This document shows, piece by piece, positions 36,095-49,500 of a stretch of 64,000 bases of DNA. A program made the translations under genes and the position numbers. Below the pieces are notes generated by a model. That model ran no database searches and had not been told where the DNA came from. It saw only the letters and a list, made by a program, of their open reading frames with translations. Source of the DNA: Glossina fuscipes (Eukaryota > Arthropoda > Insecta > Diptera > Glossinidae); NCBI RefSeq assembly GCF_014805625.2, contig NW_023998417.1, positions 2,696,284 to 2,760,283 of the forward strand. The letters are read 5' to 3'. Position 1 is the stretch's first letter. Each line of letters opens with the position of its first letter.

Positions 36095-38008
36095 GCATAT
36101 GTATCTGCACGTAACCAAAGGATGTATTTAGAATTTCTGTTTCCCAAAACAAAATTTATTCAAATATTTTGATAAAACTTTAAAAAGTGTGTCATTACGT
36201 TTGTGTATATCCCGTAACAACTATCTTTGAAATGCGATATCATTGTAAAATGTTCTGTTCAGAGGGTTTCTTTACCACGTTAAAATATGCTTTCGACAAA
36301 AGTATCTCTCAGTTATTAAACAGTATTTAGGAGATTAAGGCTAGAAGAAGAAATGTATTTTTATTCTACATTAGCACAAAAGCCCACCAACCGTACTATT
36401 AATAGTCCCTCGCTTATCGTTTACAAATGAGTTAAAAAAAAAAGAAAAAAGAACAAATTTTTTTTTGTTTTTAATCTTGCATGCGCACTGAGTTGCTTCA
36501 ATTTACGAGTCTTTATAGAGTCTGCTAGAATGTTTTATATTAAAAGAACAAACTTGTGTTGTGCATGTAGAAGTATATAAAACACATTTGTACGTAGATT
36601 ACGTGATTTTGTATCTACCGATGAAAGATGACCTTGCGTTTGTAAAATCATGTGGTAACTTGGAATTTTCATAGACAGAATAAATATATTCTTCATTGCT
36701 ATAACGTTCTGCATCGACTACTCAAGTATGTCTATTGAAATTTGTAATAAAAATTTTGAATTTTAGCTTTGATGCTCCTTAGATCGTGTTTGAGAGTTTG
36801 TTCGAGCCATAAACAAGCAATCATAACCAAAGGACTTAAAAAATTTCTTTCAAAAATACAAAAAAAAAAATTGAATACATTTTAAAGAATTACCATAAAC
36901 AAGAATGATTTGATGAATATTCGCTCAAACGATTGTGTTTAGGTGAGAAGGAGAAGAAGAAGAAACTCTTTCATCTCTCCCTCTCGATATCTTTCTCATA
37001 CGTCTGTTCAATACCAATAGCTTTCTTTCAAGCTCATACATCATTCCATCTTACTTATGGCATAAATTCTCTTCACCAATACCTAATAGATCGTCTATAG
37101 CAATTTCCAAGTTGAAAGGAAGAGTGCTATATGTAGTCTTAAGAACTTGCCTTTTTTTATGTTATCGGCAAAAGGCCATTTCAACCAGACACCATAAATA
37201 TGTATGTATAAAATTTTTAACAAATCAAAACAACATGTGTGATAGATAAGATAAATTTTGATGGTAGTTTTGAAAGAAAAAAAAAGGCAAATTTCATAAA
37301 TTATCCACATGTAGTAGAAATTATCGTTAAGGAGGAAGAGTCGATTAGCCACAGGAGATAAATTCTATTTAAATCTTTTAGTTTAAAACTGAATCTATGG
37401 TAAAAGAGTAAGTACAATTTTATATTGCATTCTTATCTTTAATCCATTCTAGGAATTATTGCACACAAAAATAACTTATGTTAGTTCAAGTAATCAAATT
37501 ATTCACATAACATGATTACTCAAGTTCCTTAAAGATTAAATTAAAGATACAACGTTTATAAAGACACAAAGGGAGTACAGCTTTTGGTAACTCACAAGAG
37601 TTTCTCGCGAGAAGAGATGTTCTCAGAATGCCCATTGGATTCGTAATAAAGAGTACGAATTATTCTTATTCCGATTTGCAATCGATATATATTTTTTTCA
37701 CCTGTCATCTCTTTAATCCATCCGTCCATCCGTTCGTTTGTCTCTCTCTCTTTATCTTTTTTACCTCTTTTGTACCTTTTGGCTGCCTATATGTCTGTCC
37801 GTCCGTCCATGTTTCCTGTTCCACAAACTTTGGACACGCTTCTTAAACACTTTATTATTGGTATTTTTGGAAGGAGAGAATGTAATCCCTATACATCAAT
37901 AGTTCTCCAATAAATATTTCAATGTAAAGAAAACAATATTGTGTTCCGTCATCAACTTTGAAAAGAAATTTATTATAATTAATTTCTAAGAAATATAATT
38001 CAATACTC
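36095..38008. other. Noncoding stretch, probable start of the octopamine-receptor intron
   Basis: No gene recognised. Immediately 3' (minus strand) of the receptor exon, this should be intron sequence. Short A-runs and a GTCY block (TGTCTGTCCGTCCGTCC, about 37,792-37,808) are present. Minus frames here show no TM5-TM7 sequence. Confidence 0.6.
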
Positions 38009-38013
38009 ACCTG
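38005..38013 (-). other. Splice donor of the receptor exon
   Basis: On the minus strand the sequence reads CAG|GTGAGT, a perfect metazoan donor, with the exon ending at 38,011. It falls in phase 0, right after Cys319-Gln320. Readthrough past it loses receptor similarity and reaches a stop at 37,855-37,857, supporting this as the real exon end. Confidence 0.9.
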
Positions 38014-38970
38014 ACATTTGGGCAACGGACCTTCGGGTAATTTCACTTTCCAACCTAATAGCGGTGGTATGCATATTAAAGCGGACATTATCCAAACGGC
38101 TGCAATCATAAGAGCCGCTCGAGCTGGCGTACGTGATTTTAAATAATCTACAGCTTTCGTTATACTCCAATAACGATCCAATGATATTAAACATAAATTC
38201 ATAATCGATGCCGTGCACAATAATACATCCATTGCTGAGTGTATATCGCACCACCAACTGCCAAATATCCAATAGCCCATCAGCTCATTGGCCAATGAGA
38301 ATGGCATTATAACTAAGCCCAGAAAGAAATCGGCTACCGCTAATGAAGCGATAAACCAATTTTGAATATTTTTCAATGATTTTTCGGTAGCAATGGCAAT
38401 TATCACCAACATATTACCGACAATAATGATTATCATTAATATGGTTACAATTATGGACGCGACGACAATATGCGTTAACGTATAACCGCTTGGATAGCGT
38501 CCATCCCAACGTACTTCGGTGACATTGCCCGTTAAATTTGTATACGATTGATTGTTAAAATTCGCGTAACTGGAAGTTAAATTTATGGCAGACGATGCGA
38601 ACGATGTACTGGTATTATAAAAATTACTTGATAACAAAAAAAATGTATCATTTATATCGGCCAAGGAACTCGATACGGTAGAATCGATACCAGTTAATGA
38701 ATTATCGAGTAAACTTGTTATTGTGTATTGACCATCTACCGTAAGTAAGGGCGGATTGAGTGTGGAATTTGCGAGGCTGGTTAAATGACTATCATTCGTT
38801 TTTGTTATATTGGCGACTTTAATTCCGCCATTTTCACTAGTACCACCGCCACCTGGTCCACCACCTGCTTCTCTCGGTAGAGCTGATGTTGAAGTGAATA
38901 TTGCCAAAAACTCATCTGTACTTATATTACCGGTATTGATGTTTGTATCCAATGGCGCATTGAAATCCAT
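38011..38970 (-). CDS. Octalpha2R: Alpha2-adrenergic-like octopamine receptor, first coding exon (TM1-TM4), partial
   Basis: Encodes 320 residues of a class A aminergic GPCR of the plasma membrane. Insect members of this type respond to octopamine and couple to Gi to lower cAMP (family knowledge). Residues 1-165 form a long extracellular N-terminus, with a Gly-rich stretch at 36-43 and about ten N-X-S/T sites (N15, 54, 59, 68, 107, 119, 130, 140, 145, 149). TM1 is about 167-193 (GN at 185-186), TM2 203-228 (LAVAD, D214), TM3 240-265 with C241, amine-binding D248 and DRY 265-267, and TM4 286-305 (W293). C319 would pair with C241. 'DVLLCTASIMNLCLISLDRYW' type sequence and 'RTPARAALMIAAVW' favour the alpha2 type over OAMB, beta-octopamine, tyramine or dopamine receptors. 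The ATG is preceded in frame by TGA (38,974-38,976). TM5-TM7 are on exons not seen here. Confidence 0.9.
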
Positions 38971-40170
38971 TATTCAAAAAAAAAAAACTCGCTTCTCTAC
39001 TTGAATAGAATTAGAAAGTTGAAGCCAACATGACTTTTCTCTTTGTTTGTTTGTTTTTGTTTTTTTCTTTTTTTTTTTTCTTAAATTTGCATTACTGTGG
39101 TCCCAAACAATTTGCTGGAGTTTTTCTACTTTTTTTTTTTTTTTTTTTTTTTTTGTTTTTTTTTTTTTTTTTTTAAAAGGTTTTTTTTATTTTTTTTTTT
39201 GTGTTTCAGTATATGTATATGGATTTTAGTAAATATTCTTTAATTAAATTAAAAAATTTCAATTTCACATTTAGAAAAATGTGCGTGTATTGCTTAGCGA
39301 ATTGCAAAACTTTTAATTCGAATATTCGCGATATTCATTTTATTCTTTTATTTATATATATATATATATATATGTATATATAGAATTGATTTGATATTTT
39401 CAAAATGTTAAAATTTCTAATGGAAATGAATTTATGGGACAACATTATAATTAAATGCAATAGTTTTCAATTTATATATGCACTCAACTTTGCCTATAAT
39501 GCAATACATAATAGATATTGAATAAAAACTTTTAAAATAAATTTAGTTGATACGGTTAGCTTTAATTTAATCAACAAAGATTAGAGATATAGATTTGTGA
39601 CCATAAACGATTTGGACAATTTAATTTGCTGCTAGCAATGTTTAATACCATGTAATGGTATTTCCTTCATATGTGAAAAGCAAGTGATTTGTAAAAATTT
39701 GAATCGGTCTCTATAGTAAAAATAACTGCTATCCCGAGTATACAGAAATTTCCTAATGGCCTAGGTCATTTTTATATTTACTCCTTTTACAACTCGAAGA
39801 AGTTGTGGCCTTTGCTCGGATTGATGATCTTTGACTCCCAAGAGAAATATTCTTCCTTGGACCTGACTAGGCTGGACTAGGAAAAATTATTATTATCATT
39901 TCTTATTCGGTTATCGGAGACATGTTTTTAACTTTAGATTTTCTTATATCGGTTGTAGGTAACCCTCCATCAATATCTCTCTATTTCTATCTCTTTGGTC
40001 CGGCTTACTTTAACGGTTTCTGGCCCTATTCCCACAGTTCGGTTCATGCACTTACATAATTTCGCTCACATTTACTTCTGCGAAAACAAGTCCATTTATG
40101 CATCTAACGCGTCTAAGGGTCTCGAGCACAAAACTGCTTACTTTCTCGACACAATAGGAAAAAGAAAAAT
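38971..40170. other. 5' flank of the receptor exon, T/A-rich
   Basis: On the gene strand, the sequence upstream of the ATG has a 12-base T-run and a possible AG acceptor about 26-40 bases upstream (TTCTATTCAAG), so this may be 5' UTR or an upstream intron. A very T-rich block on + (39,047-39,200) is A-rich on the gene strand. A TA cluster lies at 39,355-39,380. No promoter can be assigned. Confidence 0.5.
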
Positions 40171-40171
40171 C

Positions 40172-40247
40172 AAATCTCTCTCTCTCTCTCTCCCTCTCCC
40201 TCTCCCTCTCTCTCTCAGTCTCTCTTCCTATCCCTCTCTCTCTCTGA
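40172..40247. repeat. CT/CCCT pyrimidine tract
   Basis: About 75 bases of TCTC and CCCTCT units on +, read as Glu-Arg repeats on minus. A compound microsatellite. Confidence 0.9.
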
Positions 40248-43200
40248 CGTTTGGTGTTGACAAATGACACGAGAAGGATATCTTTTTTCCACTTTGTATG
40301 ATTGAAAAAACAGGCCGACCACGTGGTTATGCTCAAACTCACTATCCCTTTAAAACTTAATTAAGGCTTAAAACATTAGATTTAAACGATGGTGGATTAT
40401 GCTAAAAGATGAGGATTTTGTAGAAATATTTGATGAACGTTACCCTCTAAAAAAAGGCTGTCCGATATGTGAATTCTTTAGTTGCTAAATCGAATAACTC
40501 CACTTTCTGGAATTTGTTTAATATTTCAATGCCATAGCACTTGGTTAGCTTCGACAAAAGAAATTGTTCTAATAAGAACTGTTGACCACATCAATTATTT
40601 CTAACGGAAATCGTAATAAAAATTTTGATAAAAAACACGTAACTTAATAGTTAATCGCATATCGGAATTTTTTTAAATAGATACTTAGAAGTAGTAGTAC
40701 ATAAACAGTTTTATCACTTTTTTCTACTTTTAATTTTATGGAGTTAATCGATTTGGCAAGTGAAGCATTCATTCCTACATATGATATATGAATACATTAT
40801 GTTTAATTTGGGGTTAATGTGATTAAAATACATGTGACTTTAAGCCGTTAAGCATTTTCAAATGTACGAACACGGAAAGACTTTGCGTATAATTCATATT
40901 TGCTATAAAAAGCATAACAATATGAACAATCTCCCAAAATGGCTTTTGGTCCATAACTCACACACTAAGATAACATATATGTCCGATTATAGAGAGTCTT
41001 CTATAAGTTTCATCTAAAGTGTTCCGATTTGGTCAACTTTTAGCTTACAATTGTAGGCAAACATTATTTAAAGAGGAAAACCTAATACTTCCTAATACTT
41101 ATTAGATAAAATTTTTAAAGCCTAAAGCTAGTAAGCCTAAAATGCGAGTAACTGATCAAACAAAGTGCCATCCCGCCTATAACATTTCCGGTCGTGGAAG
41201 ATTAGATGATATTTTCTTTAATTTTGAATTTCATTTGAATAAATCCACAAATATCTTTGTTAGTCCTTGCTATGCAATGCTTTGCAGACTTAATTTTTTT
41301 TGTTGTTGCCTCTCGCTAACTTCGCAAAGGTCATTACAACTGGTCTGGCGAATTATCAAGAAAGGCATAAGTTTGGCAATGAGTTGATTGATGTTAGAAA
41401 TACAACGTGAAGCTGTACTCGAAACAAGAGGTCAGCAGATTAAACATTTATTGTATCTTTCAGGCTTTCATTCCTGAACGGCAGGAATGAAAGTTTAATG
41501 CTTAATTTTATGCCTTCTACTGAATGTTTATTATAAAATCGCACTTAACTTAACTACGTCCGTATAATCAGTCAACATAATTAGCATAAAAAAATTAAAA
41601 ACAATTCTACAAGTCATTCGTCGTTTGTCTTATCTATTTTATTATATATGCTTTAGTGTTATTCTAAAAAAAAATATATTTAACTTTGACAAGAATTTTT
41701 TGTCATTAAACTTGAAAAGATTAAGACCGAAAACCATAACAAAAGCGTTATAAAAATTCATTTGCCCATTTAAGTAATTGAAATGAGATTTAATTGTCAA
41801 AAATTTAATTAAAATGATTTTTTATTTGCTTTCTATGCAATCATTATCTCACTTCATCCTAACGATGGGGGAATAAATCGAGGCAAAATTGCTTGCTATG
41901 ATCGTATTTCGTTTAGTGCATACAAATGATTTCAATTTAATTTCGTAAATGTTAAAATATTAATCAAGTCAAATTAATTAATAGAAATTATCCGATTAAT
42001 TTTTTTTAATTAACTAAAATTATATGAAAAACAATTTTCATTATTAATATTAAAAAAATAAAAAAATTGTTTAGCAAGCGAGCAAAAACACTATAATGAA
42101 TCACGACCATTCACCATTAGTTACCCTACACTATTGTATTGTTAATCATATTTCGGACTCTTTAAAATGACAAATTATGTGTTAAGGAGATTGAAGAAAA
42201 TTGTTCCGATCCAAATAATCTTCAATTGGTTTCATTCTCTGGCCAAAACACGTCAGTGTTCAAATTTCGTTAAAATATTGAGAGATCACACCAAGATAAC
42301 AAGATGGACCGACGAAGAGAGAATGAGTTCAAATTGAGAAGATGATTCTCGAATCGATTGATATATAATAAAAAGTTGATAAATCATGTTTTCTTTCTTC
42401 TGTACATACGTACGCATCTACGTGTTGCGTACACTTGACCAAAAACACTTGTAGCGCATGGTTGATAAAAATTTTTAATTAGTTAGGAATAAATCTCAAT
42501 TGAATAAAGAGCAATAATTAATTACAAAAAAAAAAAAAAAAAGAAGAAGAAGAAGAATTTAAAATTGGATAATGAAACACGATAAGCATTAATTGAAGTC
42601 CTTGTCCCGATGTAATTAATGTTAATGTAAGAAATTAATGTTGTATAACAAAAATTTCAATAATGAAAGGAAATGCAATATTTTGTGTGATAAGCGTTAA
42701 GCAAACAAAAAAGTTTCTGCATTTTGTTCTTTTTAATTTTCTTGCACATTTTTCCAGTGGGTTAACGGCGATTGCAGCGGTAGATAAATGCTTCAGTCCG
42801 CAGATTCATATATGTATGTGAAGTTTTTCAGTCTTTTTCAGTCTGTTTCCACTTGTGAGGAGAAAAGATACTTTTCGTAAATATTTACTGTTAATGCCCT
42901 AGAGGGAGGAAGGGAGAAAAATATGGACATTAGCCGCAGTCTAGTGGATGCGTGGTTCAATCGGTAAGCGTTTGCCGGCTGAGCATTCATCATAGCTAGA
43001 ACGAGATATACTTGGATGATTGGCTTAAGTACTTTTGAATCACTCAAATATAGACATTTTTATCATTTCTTGTCTTGGAACTTATTAAAAGAAAAGTAGA
43101 CGCAATTCCATCCCATCTTGTATGGTCATATGTCCGTTTCACGTATTAACGTGTGTATGCAATGTTTTTGTCAAATTTTTATCATCCAAGCTTTTACCAC

Positions 43201-44035
43201 AGACTGGCATAAAAAAGCAGACAGATGGACGGACAAAGAAGAACGTAAAGATGCAAAAATCTGCACTCTGTAGGGTTTTTGAAATTGCCTTCTGTCTAAT
43301 GGAAAGGTCTTGATACTTCTATGTTCGGACCGAAAAAGCTGACAACGTCAGATATCATTTGGCAAAAAGTATTGCTAATTGGAGTTTAAGCTCGAAATCA
43401 TGTTCTCCTAATCACCACTTGTGAAAGGATTTCGATTCAAAAGATTCTCAACTTACTTATGAGTTTAGATAACTGTAGAGAAAACGAAAGCCGCTTAAAA
43501 AGGATACTTTAACGGTCCTCTCTATCTCAAAGTTGTATACAATGCACAAACGATTTATGATTTTTTGCAAAAAAAAAAAAAAAATATATAAAAATTTTTG
43601 AAAGCAAAAACTTTTTTACTTGTGTGTGTGTAATGTAATGTTTTTTAATAATTATTTACATTTCATTAAGAATTGATTTCCACATTAATTATTTTATTTG
43701 ATTTGATTTATTATTTATTTACGTGGGAATAAGTTGACAGCGAATATTTCGTATTGCTTTTTAATACTATGCTCTAAAGTTTTTTTTTATTTAAAAACGT
43801 TTTTTTCATTAATTTTTTATTTTAAATTAAATTTAAATTTCGAATTTATGTTTTATAACATTTTTTTTTTTTATATTTACCCGTTTTAACCGAAACTTGT
43901 GTGTCTTAAACAATTCATTTAAACAATTCGTTTAATATTTAGCCCATTGAATATTGAATAAAATATTTAAAAATACAAAAGAAAAAAACTTGTTATGTCC
44001 ACACGATGAGCTAATTATTATTTTTATTATTGGTT
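40248..44035. other. AT-rich noncoding stretch with a perfect small hairpin
   Basis: No gene recognised. At 41,465-41,493 a perfect 12-base inverted repeat (CTTTCATTCCTG / CAGGAATGAAAG) surrounds a 5-base loop. A tRNA A-box-like stretch (GTGGTTCAATCGGTAAGCG, about 42,952-42,970) has no B box. A-runs lie at 42,526-42,541 and 43,569-43,583. Confidence 0.55.
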
Positions 44036-44040
44036 TTATA

Positions 44041-44140
44041 ATACATACGTATATACATACATACATATATATCTATATCTATATATACATATATATATAT
44101 ATATATTTATATATATGTATATATATATAAGTTGTAGAGC
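44041..44140. repeat. TATA/TACA microsatellite cluster
   Basis: About 100 bases of ATAC, ATCT and TA units with short interruptions. Confidence 0.9.
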
Positions 44141-44457
44141 TATATATAAAGTTATTCCTTTTTCGATATACGTTTAAGATAATCATTAAATGTTTTAGAG
44201 AACTTAAAGTTTAGCTATAATAGCAATCACTGGCACTGACCTTCAAGTCATAGCATTCACTTTCGTATTAAGGAAAATTAAGTGACTTTTCTTCTATTTT
44301 TTTTTTTTTTTGTTTGTTTTCGTTTTATTGTTTCTATTGTTGTTGTTGTTGTTGTTACGCTTTATATAATTTAACGGGATTTAATCTCAACATTTGTTTT
44401 TTTATATAAAGCCAGCCAGCCAAGTTAAGAGAAACCTTTGAGATTTTATATTAGGGA

Positions 44458-44491
<34 letters not shown>

Positions 44492-44578
44492 ACGCATTGC
44501 GAAGAAGAGTCCTTTTCATCGAGATCTAATTAGATATTTTGCAAATAAATTTATAAGCCTTCAATTTCTTTAAATACA

Positions 44579-44587
<9 letters not shown>
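44141..44587. other. Noncoding stretch with GTT and TG runs
   Basis: No gene. A GTT run lies at 44,337-44,356 and a GT run at 44,463-44,490. Confidence 0.6.
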
Positions 44588-44638
<51 letters not shown>

Positions 44639-44660
44639 GTATACATATATATGTATGTAT
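44588..44660. repeat. Long TA microsatellite
   Basis: About 44 bases of pure TA (44,588-44,632), continuing as ATGTATAC/ATATGTATG units. Confidence 0.95.
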
Positions 44661-44880
44661 GGTTTCTTTTTGTACATTTGCTTCACGATGTTATATGTTA
44701 TTTACACTTTGCTTATATATTTTTATTGTACAAATTTTCGTATTGGAAGTATCAGTTATTATAGCGGGGTTTGATTATCGTTTAACATTTTTTACGCACA
44801 AATAACTTACACTTTTACATTTCAATTTACACGCACGCAATTAATGAACGCATTCTCTTTACAATTCTACAAGTACGTAT

Positions 44881-44917
<37 letters not shown>

Positions 44918-46269
44918 ATAACGCAAAACAGCCATACGCACGACGCACACATACACACATATCTATTTTTCGACTTATTACAAAATTTCACATTATTTAC
45001 AAATTTACAACTATTTGGCTACAATTTCGTTTTTATTGCATTTTTTTTATTTTTTTTTTTTTTTATTTGTTTAGTCGATCGCTAAGTTTAATTTGCACTT
45101 TACTTTTGAAGATGTTTTCAACACTTGTTAAAATTTATATTACATCTCATTCAAATGCACACACTGTTGTGCATATGTATTTTTTTAAATTTTTTTATTT
45201 TTATTTATTTATTTATTTTTTTTTTTTGTTAGCCTTTTTATGTATGTGTTGTTTTTTTTTTTTTCTTCTTTCTTTCTTTCTTCCTTTCTTTCTTTAGAAA
45301 TGATACGAGTTGCACGGCGGCACGTGTTGTTTATCGTTTGAAATTCATAGCTTAACTGAATTTCAAAATATACCGTCAAAGTCTTTTGGCTACATCTATA
45401 TAGACAACTCAATACATATGCACAACTTTAACAAAATTTATCTTCATCTCCATGCATTCCAGAGTAGAGTAGTTAGTGCGTGTATCTAACAAACGGGATC
45501 TATGTTATATTCTTGGTTTTTTCATTAAGCCGAAACACAACACAATATAATATGTAGCATAACATCCACAAATGTTACTTGTTGTATGTTCTTATATTTT
45601 ACTCTTGCTTTCTCTCTTGCTTTTCCTCTTTTCTTTACTCAGTATGGAATTCATTTATGTTCGCTCAGAGAAAAATAAATTTCCCTTTTTTTGCATGTTT
45701 TTCCTTATATCATAGAATGTGTGTTAGTAGTGCTATAGTGCAATATTTGTAAAATCAGCTGTTTTTATGGGAAATTTTTAAAACAAAAAAAAAAAAAAAA
45801 AAAAAAACAAAATTCACACAAACCTGTGGATTAAATTGCCTCTGCTTGTTTCTTTTTTACTTTTTTTTTTTTTATAATAGAGAAAAACAGAAAAAGCTCC
45901 CTAATATTTTTTAACATTGGTAAGGGGTTTTGCCCTCTCATAAAAGCCAAAGCATTATTTCAATATTCGTTTTATTTTTTAATTTTTTTTTTTTTGCTTT
46001 TTAAAGATTTGTATCTCATTATTATTATTCAAAAAAAGATAAAAAAAAAATTCGACGAAAATGTGTATTCAACCAAAGCGTTATCGTTTCTTAAATAGCA
46101 CTATAAAATTAGTCGTAGTTAACTTTAAGGAATAATTGGAGAAATTATTTAAATTCTCTCACAAGTGTTACTACTTGCCTCTGTTAAGTGTTTGCAAAAA
46201 TGTTGATCACTTTTTCACTCGAAGACGGCATTTATTGTGGAAAATTGGGAAAATATGTATTAATCAAAA
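44661..46269. other. AT-rich noncoding stretch with simple repeats
   Basis: No gene recognised. It has a CA run (44,880-44,905), T-runs (45,038-45,066; 45,218-45,230; 45,251-45,264), a TTTC run (45,265-45,296) and A-runs (45,784-45,807). Phe-rich frames at 45,067-45,297 are T-run artefacts. Confidence 0.6.
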
Positions 46270-46545
46270 TAGTCGCCTGTCGGTTTCTACTATGTTTTAC
46301 AATATTTTTGCCAACATGACGATGTCATGTCGAAAGAACTTGTATTGATTTGGCGTCAACCCATTTCTGCACTTCTTCAACTTTGCAGATCCGCGTGCCG
46401 GCCAAGCCACGCTGCATCGGTTTGACCAATTGATAATCAGAAGGCGATATCCTGGGTGTGGCAGAATCTCCCATTCGGCGATGCAGCAGTGTATCCGAGA
46501 CAACTCTTGCAAAAATAACATTTTCAGTCACTTCGCTTTTAACCA
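46270..46545 (-). mobile_element. Decayed mariner transposase, C-terminal third
   Basis: On the minus strand one frame runs 'FARVVSDTLLHRRMGDSATP', then 'RISPSDYQLVKPMQRGLAGT', then 'VEEVQKWVD'. This matches the mariner order 'ARPHVAxxVxDTLxHxGWExLPHP-YSPDLSPSDYHLFxxMxHGLAGxxFxxxEEVxKWVD', including the third catalytic Asp in PSDY. After a one-base shift, 'KFFRHDIVMLAKIL*NIVETDRRLF' follows, like the C-terminal 'FFxxGIxxLPERWEKVVExxGxYF'. The N-terminal part and the first two catalytic Asp residues are not visible upstream. This is a different mariner lineage from the 28-kb copy, judging from the MQxGLAG block. Confidence 0.85.
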
Positions 46546-49500
46546 GTTGCGCCGAAAACTGACAATTGAGATATGATGGAGCAGGATCACCCTAAGCATC
46601 TGAAAATGGTTGGTGGCGTTGGCGTACGTTTAGTAAATCAATAATATTAAATGAGAAACTGTTATTTTATGTAGAGAAAGGTCAAAATTATCGAATTCAA
46701 TCGTTATATACCCTGGCGGTTCTCACCTCTTTAACTCGGCCTAAAATTTCACCGATAGATAGATTCTACAAAGCGACCAATTTTCTGTGGCGTACTGTGC
46801 GTGATTAGCGTTTGTCAAGAACCCACTAATTCAGCTTGACTGGGTAGTTCGTCCGCACCCAGCATGCACTCAGCGGCCGTGGCGCCTTCTGATTACTATA
46901 GGTTCAGATCGATGGTAACATTGCTTAGCTGGCACGGGTTTTCGAAACGCGAAATACCATTAAGGTCTCATGGAAATGATGCATGGAAATATAAGTTAAA
47001 GAGTTGAAAATTTATGCAGACGTATGTGACTACTCCAACCTACTGCCTTTGAACATTTTTTTCTCATGTACTTTTTAATAATATTAAACAATTTATGAAC
47101 AATGAAATGCATTACAAGGGGTTACTGGTGTGCAAATGATTTACGTGAAAAAAAAAGAGAATCATTAAATACATAATAATGTCAACCTCTTACCAGCAAA
47201 ATGATATAAGATAACAACATAACAAAGTGAACCATCAGATCACTTTTCAAATCCACACCCGTACGTATACAATTAACTAACACAAAAGTAACGGCATCAT
47301 TGTTAGCCAAACCTTTTGCTGGCTTATTAATGATTACTTAACCGTAACATGAAAGCAAAACGTGAATTCCCCAAAGATGTTCGGTTTCATTGTCATTATC
47401 AGGAGTGAAATGCAAATTTTTACGCAAATATATATATATATATATATATATATAAGTTAAAAAAAGCAGGGCAAACTCCATGAATCATTAATACAAATGA
47501 CTTTTACGTGTGAAATAATTTAAATATTTTAACGTTTATGTACGCAAAGCGAACGGAGTGCTTGGCTAACCAGAGACAATAGAAAATGAAAAATTTTTCC
47601 AAATTTTCAAAGCTTATTATAACTTATAACTATAAAAATTCGTTGCCATAAACATGGTATAAAATGGAATAAACTTGTCTAGTGCTATTTTTATGTACTT
47701 AATAAATTTCATTCTTTCTTCTCCAGAGTCTCTGGTATATATGTAAATTAAATAAATACTTGAATTATTACTTTTTGAGTACTTAATAGCCTATGCAGCT
47801 TTTTGATTATTACGATTTTCACTTTAAAGCTATGCTATGTATCTGCACTCGGCAGCATTGGATTTGGATGCGACAGCGTAGCAATACATATTTGTTCATT
47901 CGATTGTTTCTTGCTTCCTTTACGCAAAAGGCAGGAAAAGCTGGGGAAGAAATTTAATATTTCATGTATTCTCTCTTGGCTAAAGGCACTGTAAGTCGGC
48001 AAGCACTTGTCCGTAAATGGCGAGCAACTACACACCGCAACTATTCACTTATCTTCGATATATTGCTCGCAGGAAAATCAACTGAGTAACAATATTCATT
48101 TATCAGATATGTAAATTTGAAGCGGAGACTTGCCCATCGACGTCGATCTTGATGCTGTAAGATCGCTCGTCATTAGCGGCATATTCTCTTATTGATATCT
48201 GGCAAAGAGTTTCAAGCCATAACAATGCAAGTTTAATACAACGGCATAGTTTGCAACAGCGGACAGCATTGTTTTTCACCCAAACGATACAAAAAACAAA
48301 CCTTTGCCGCTGCTGAGGACGAATAGAGGATCCATTTTGAGCATTCTATGTGCTAAAATTCATGAGTACATCCAGGCGTATCATGTACATCGATTGCAAG
48401 ACCGTATCATTTTCGATATTCCATGCTTGGTGGAACCAGAAGGGTGTGGCCCATTAAAGTCCAGTGAAAAGGTTAATTCCAAACGATACAGTTAATCGAT
48501 TTGGACGTTATTCCGTTCTCTTTTTTACTTGTCATCTATCCATCCAGACTGCAGAACCGGTTCACTGCTTCCTTCAAAGGATTTAACTACGATGTGTTAG
48601 TCGAAGCAGTTTACTCAACAAGACCGAGTTCTCTCGGTTATCACTTGTTTGCATCGACGAGTCACGTACTTATTAAGTAATGCTTTGAATCGCACGAAGG
48701 TATGCAAAAAAAAAAAACCATTTGATGAATGGTTCATGGCGAAGAAAGAATATTGAAAAGGCCGTTATTGACATTTGAATTTTTTTTTTTCATTTTTTTT
48801 TCTTTTCTTTCCAAGTAGTTAAAGTATGCTTAATAAGCTCTTTAAATATTATTTTTCATGTTTCCACCACTCATCTCTTTTTAAGTCTGTTTTCTCTGCC
48901 CCTTAAGTATTTGATATCAATAATATTTGTGTTAATAATAATACTCATACGTAACGTATATCAGCTATAAAGTAAATGCAAAGAGAGAGAAATCATACGT
49001 TTGAAGCAAAACTTATGAGAGAGATTTCTTTGCAATCATAAATATACGCATATATACGTATATATATATATATATATATATATGTGTGAATGAGCTTAAA
49101 ATTTTCCATCATTTTGTTAACGTTTCTTTAAAAAATTTAAGTATTAAAAATTTTCAATTTCCATTTGATATTAAGCAAACGCTTTGACATCAATTTCGCT
49201 GATGATGGTTATTACTTTTTAACATTTTTAGAAAATGCTTTTTAGGGTAAAAGTCACAAAAAAGTTGAAAAAAAGAAAAAAAATTAGGGGAAAAAAAATA
49301 CCAGAACATTTTTCCTTAGTCGGTAAACACGGTGTAACAATATGCATTTGACAGTCAACAATAACAATACGGGAAAAAAGCAAAAAAAAAAAAAAAACTA
49401 AGTACACACGCATAGTCATAGAAGCAAATACATACTGAATCTGAATAGCAAACTGCCATCAACTAATGCACATAAACGTAAACGACACATGTCAACACTG

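Noticed and set aside
37855..38010. Receptor C-terminus beyond residue 320
   Set aside because: Sequence past the perfect CAG|GTGAGT donor has no TM5 similarity and is intron readthrough.
38000..38272. 90-codon minus frame overlapping the receptor exon
   Set aside because: Shadow of the receptor reading frame.
39047..39229. Phe-rich small membrane protein
   Set aside because: Translation of T homopolymers; the same applies to frames at 45,067-45,297 and 62,680-62,868.
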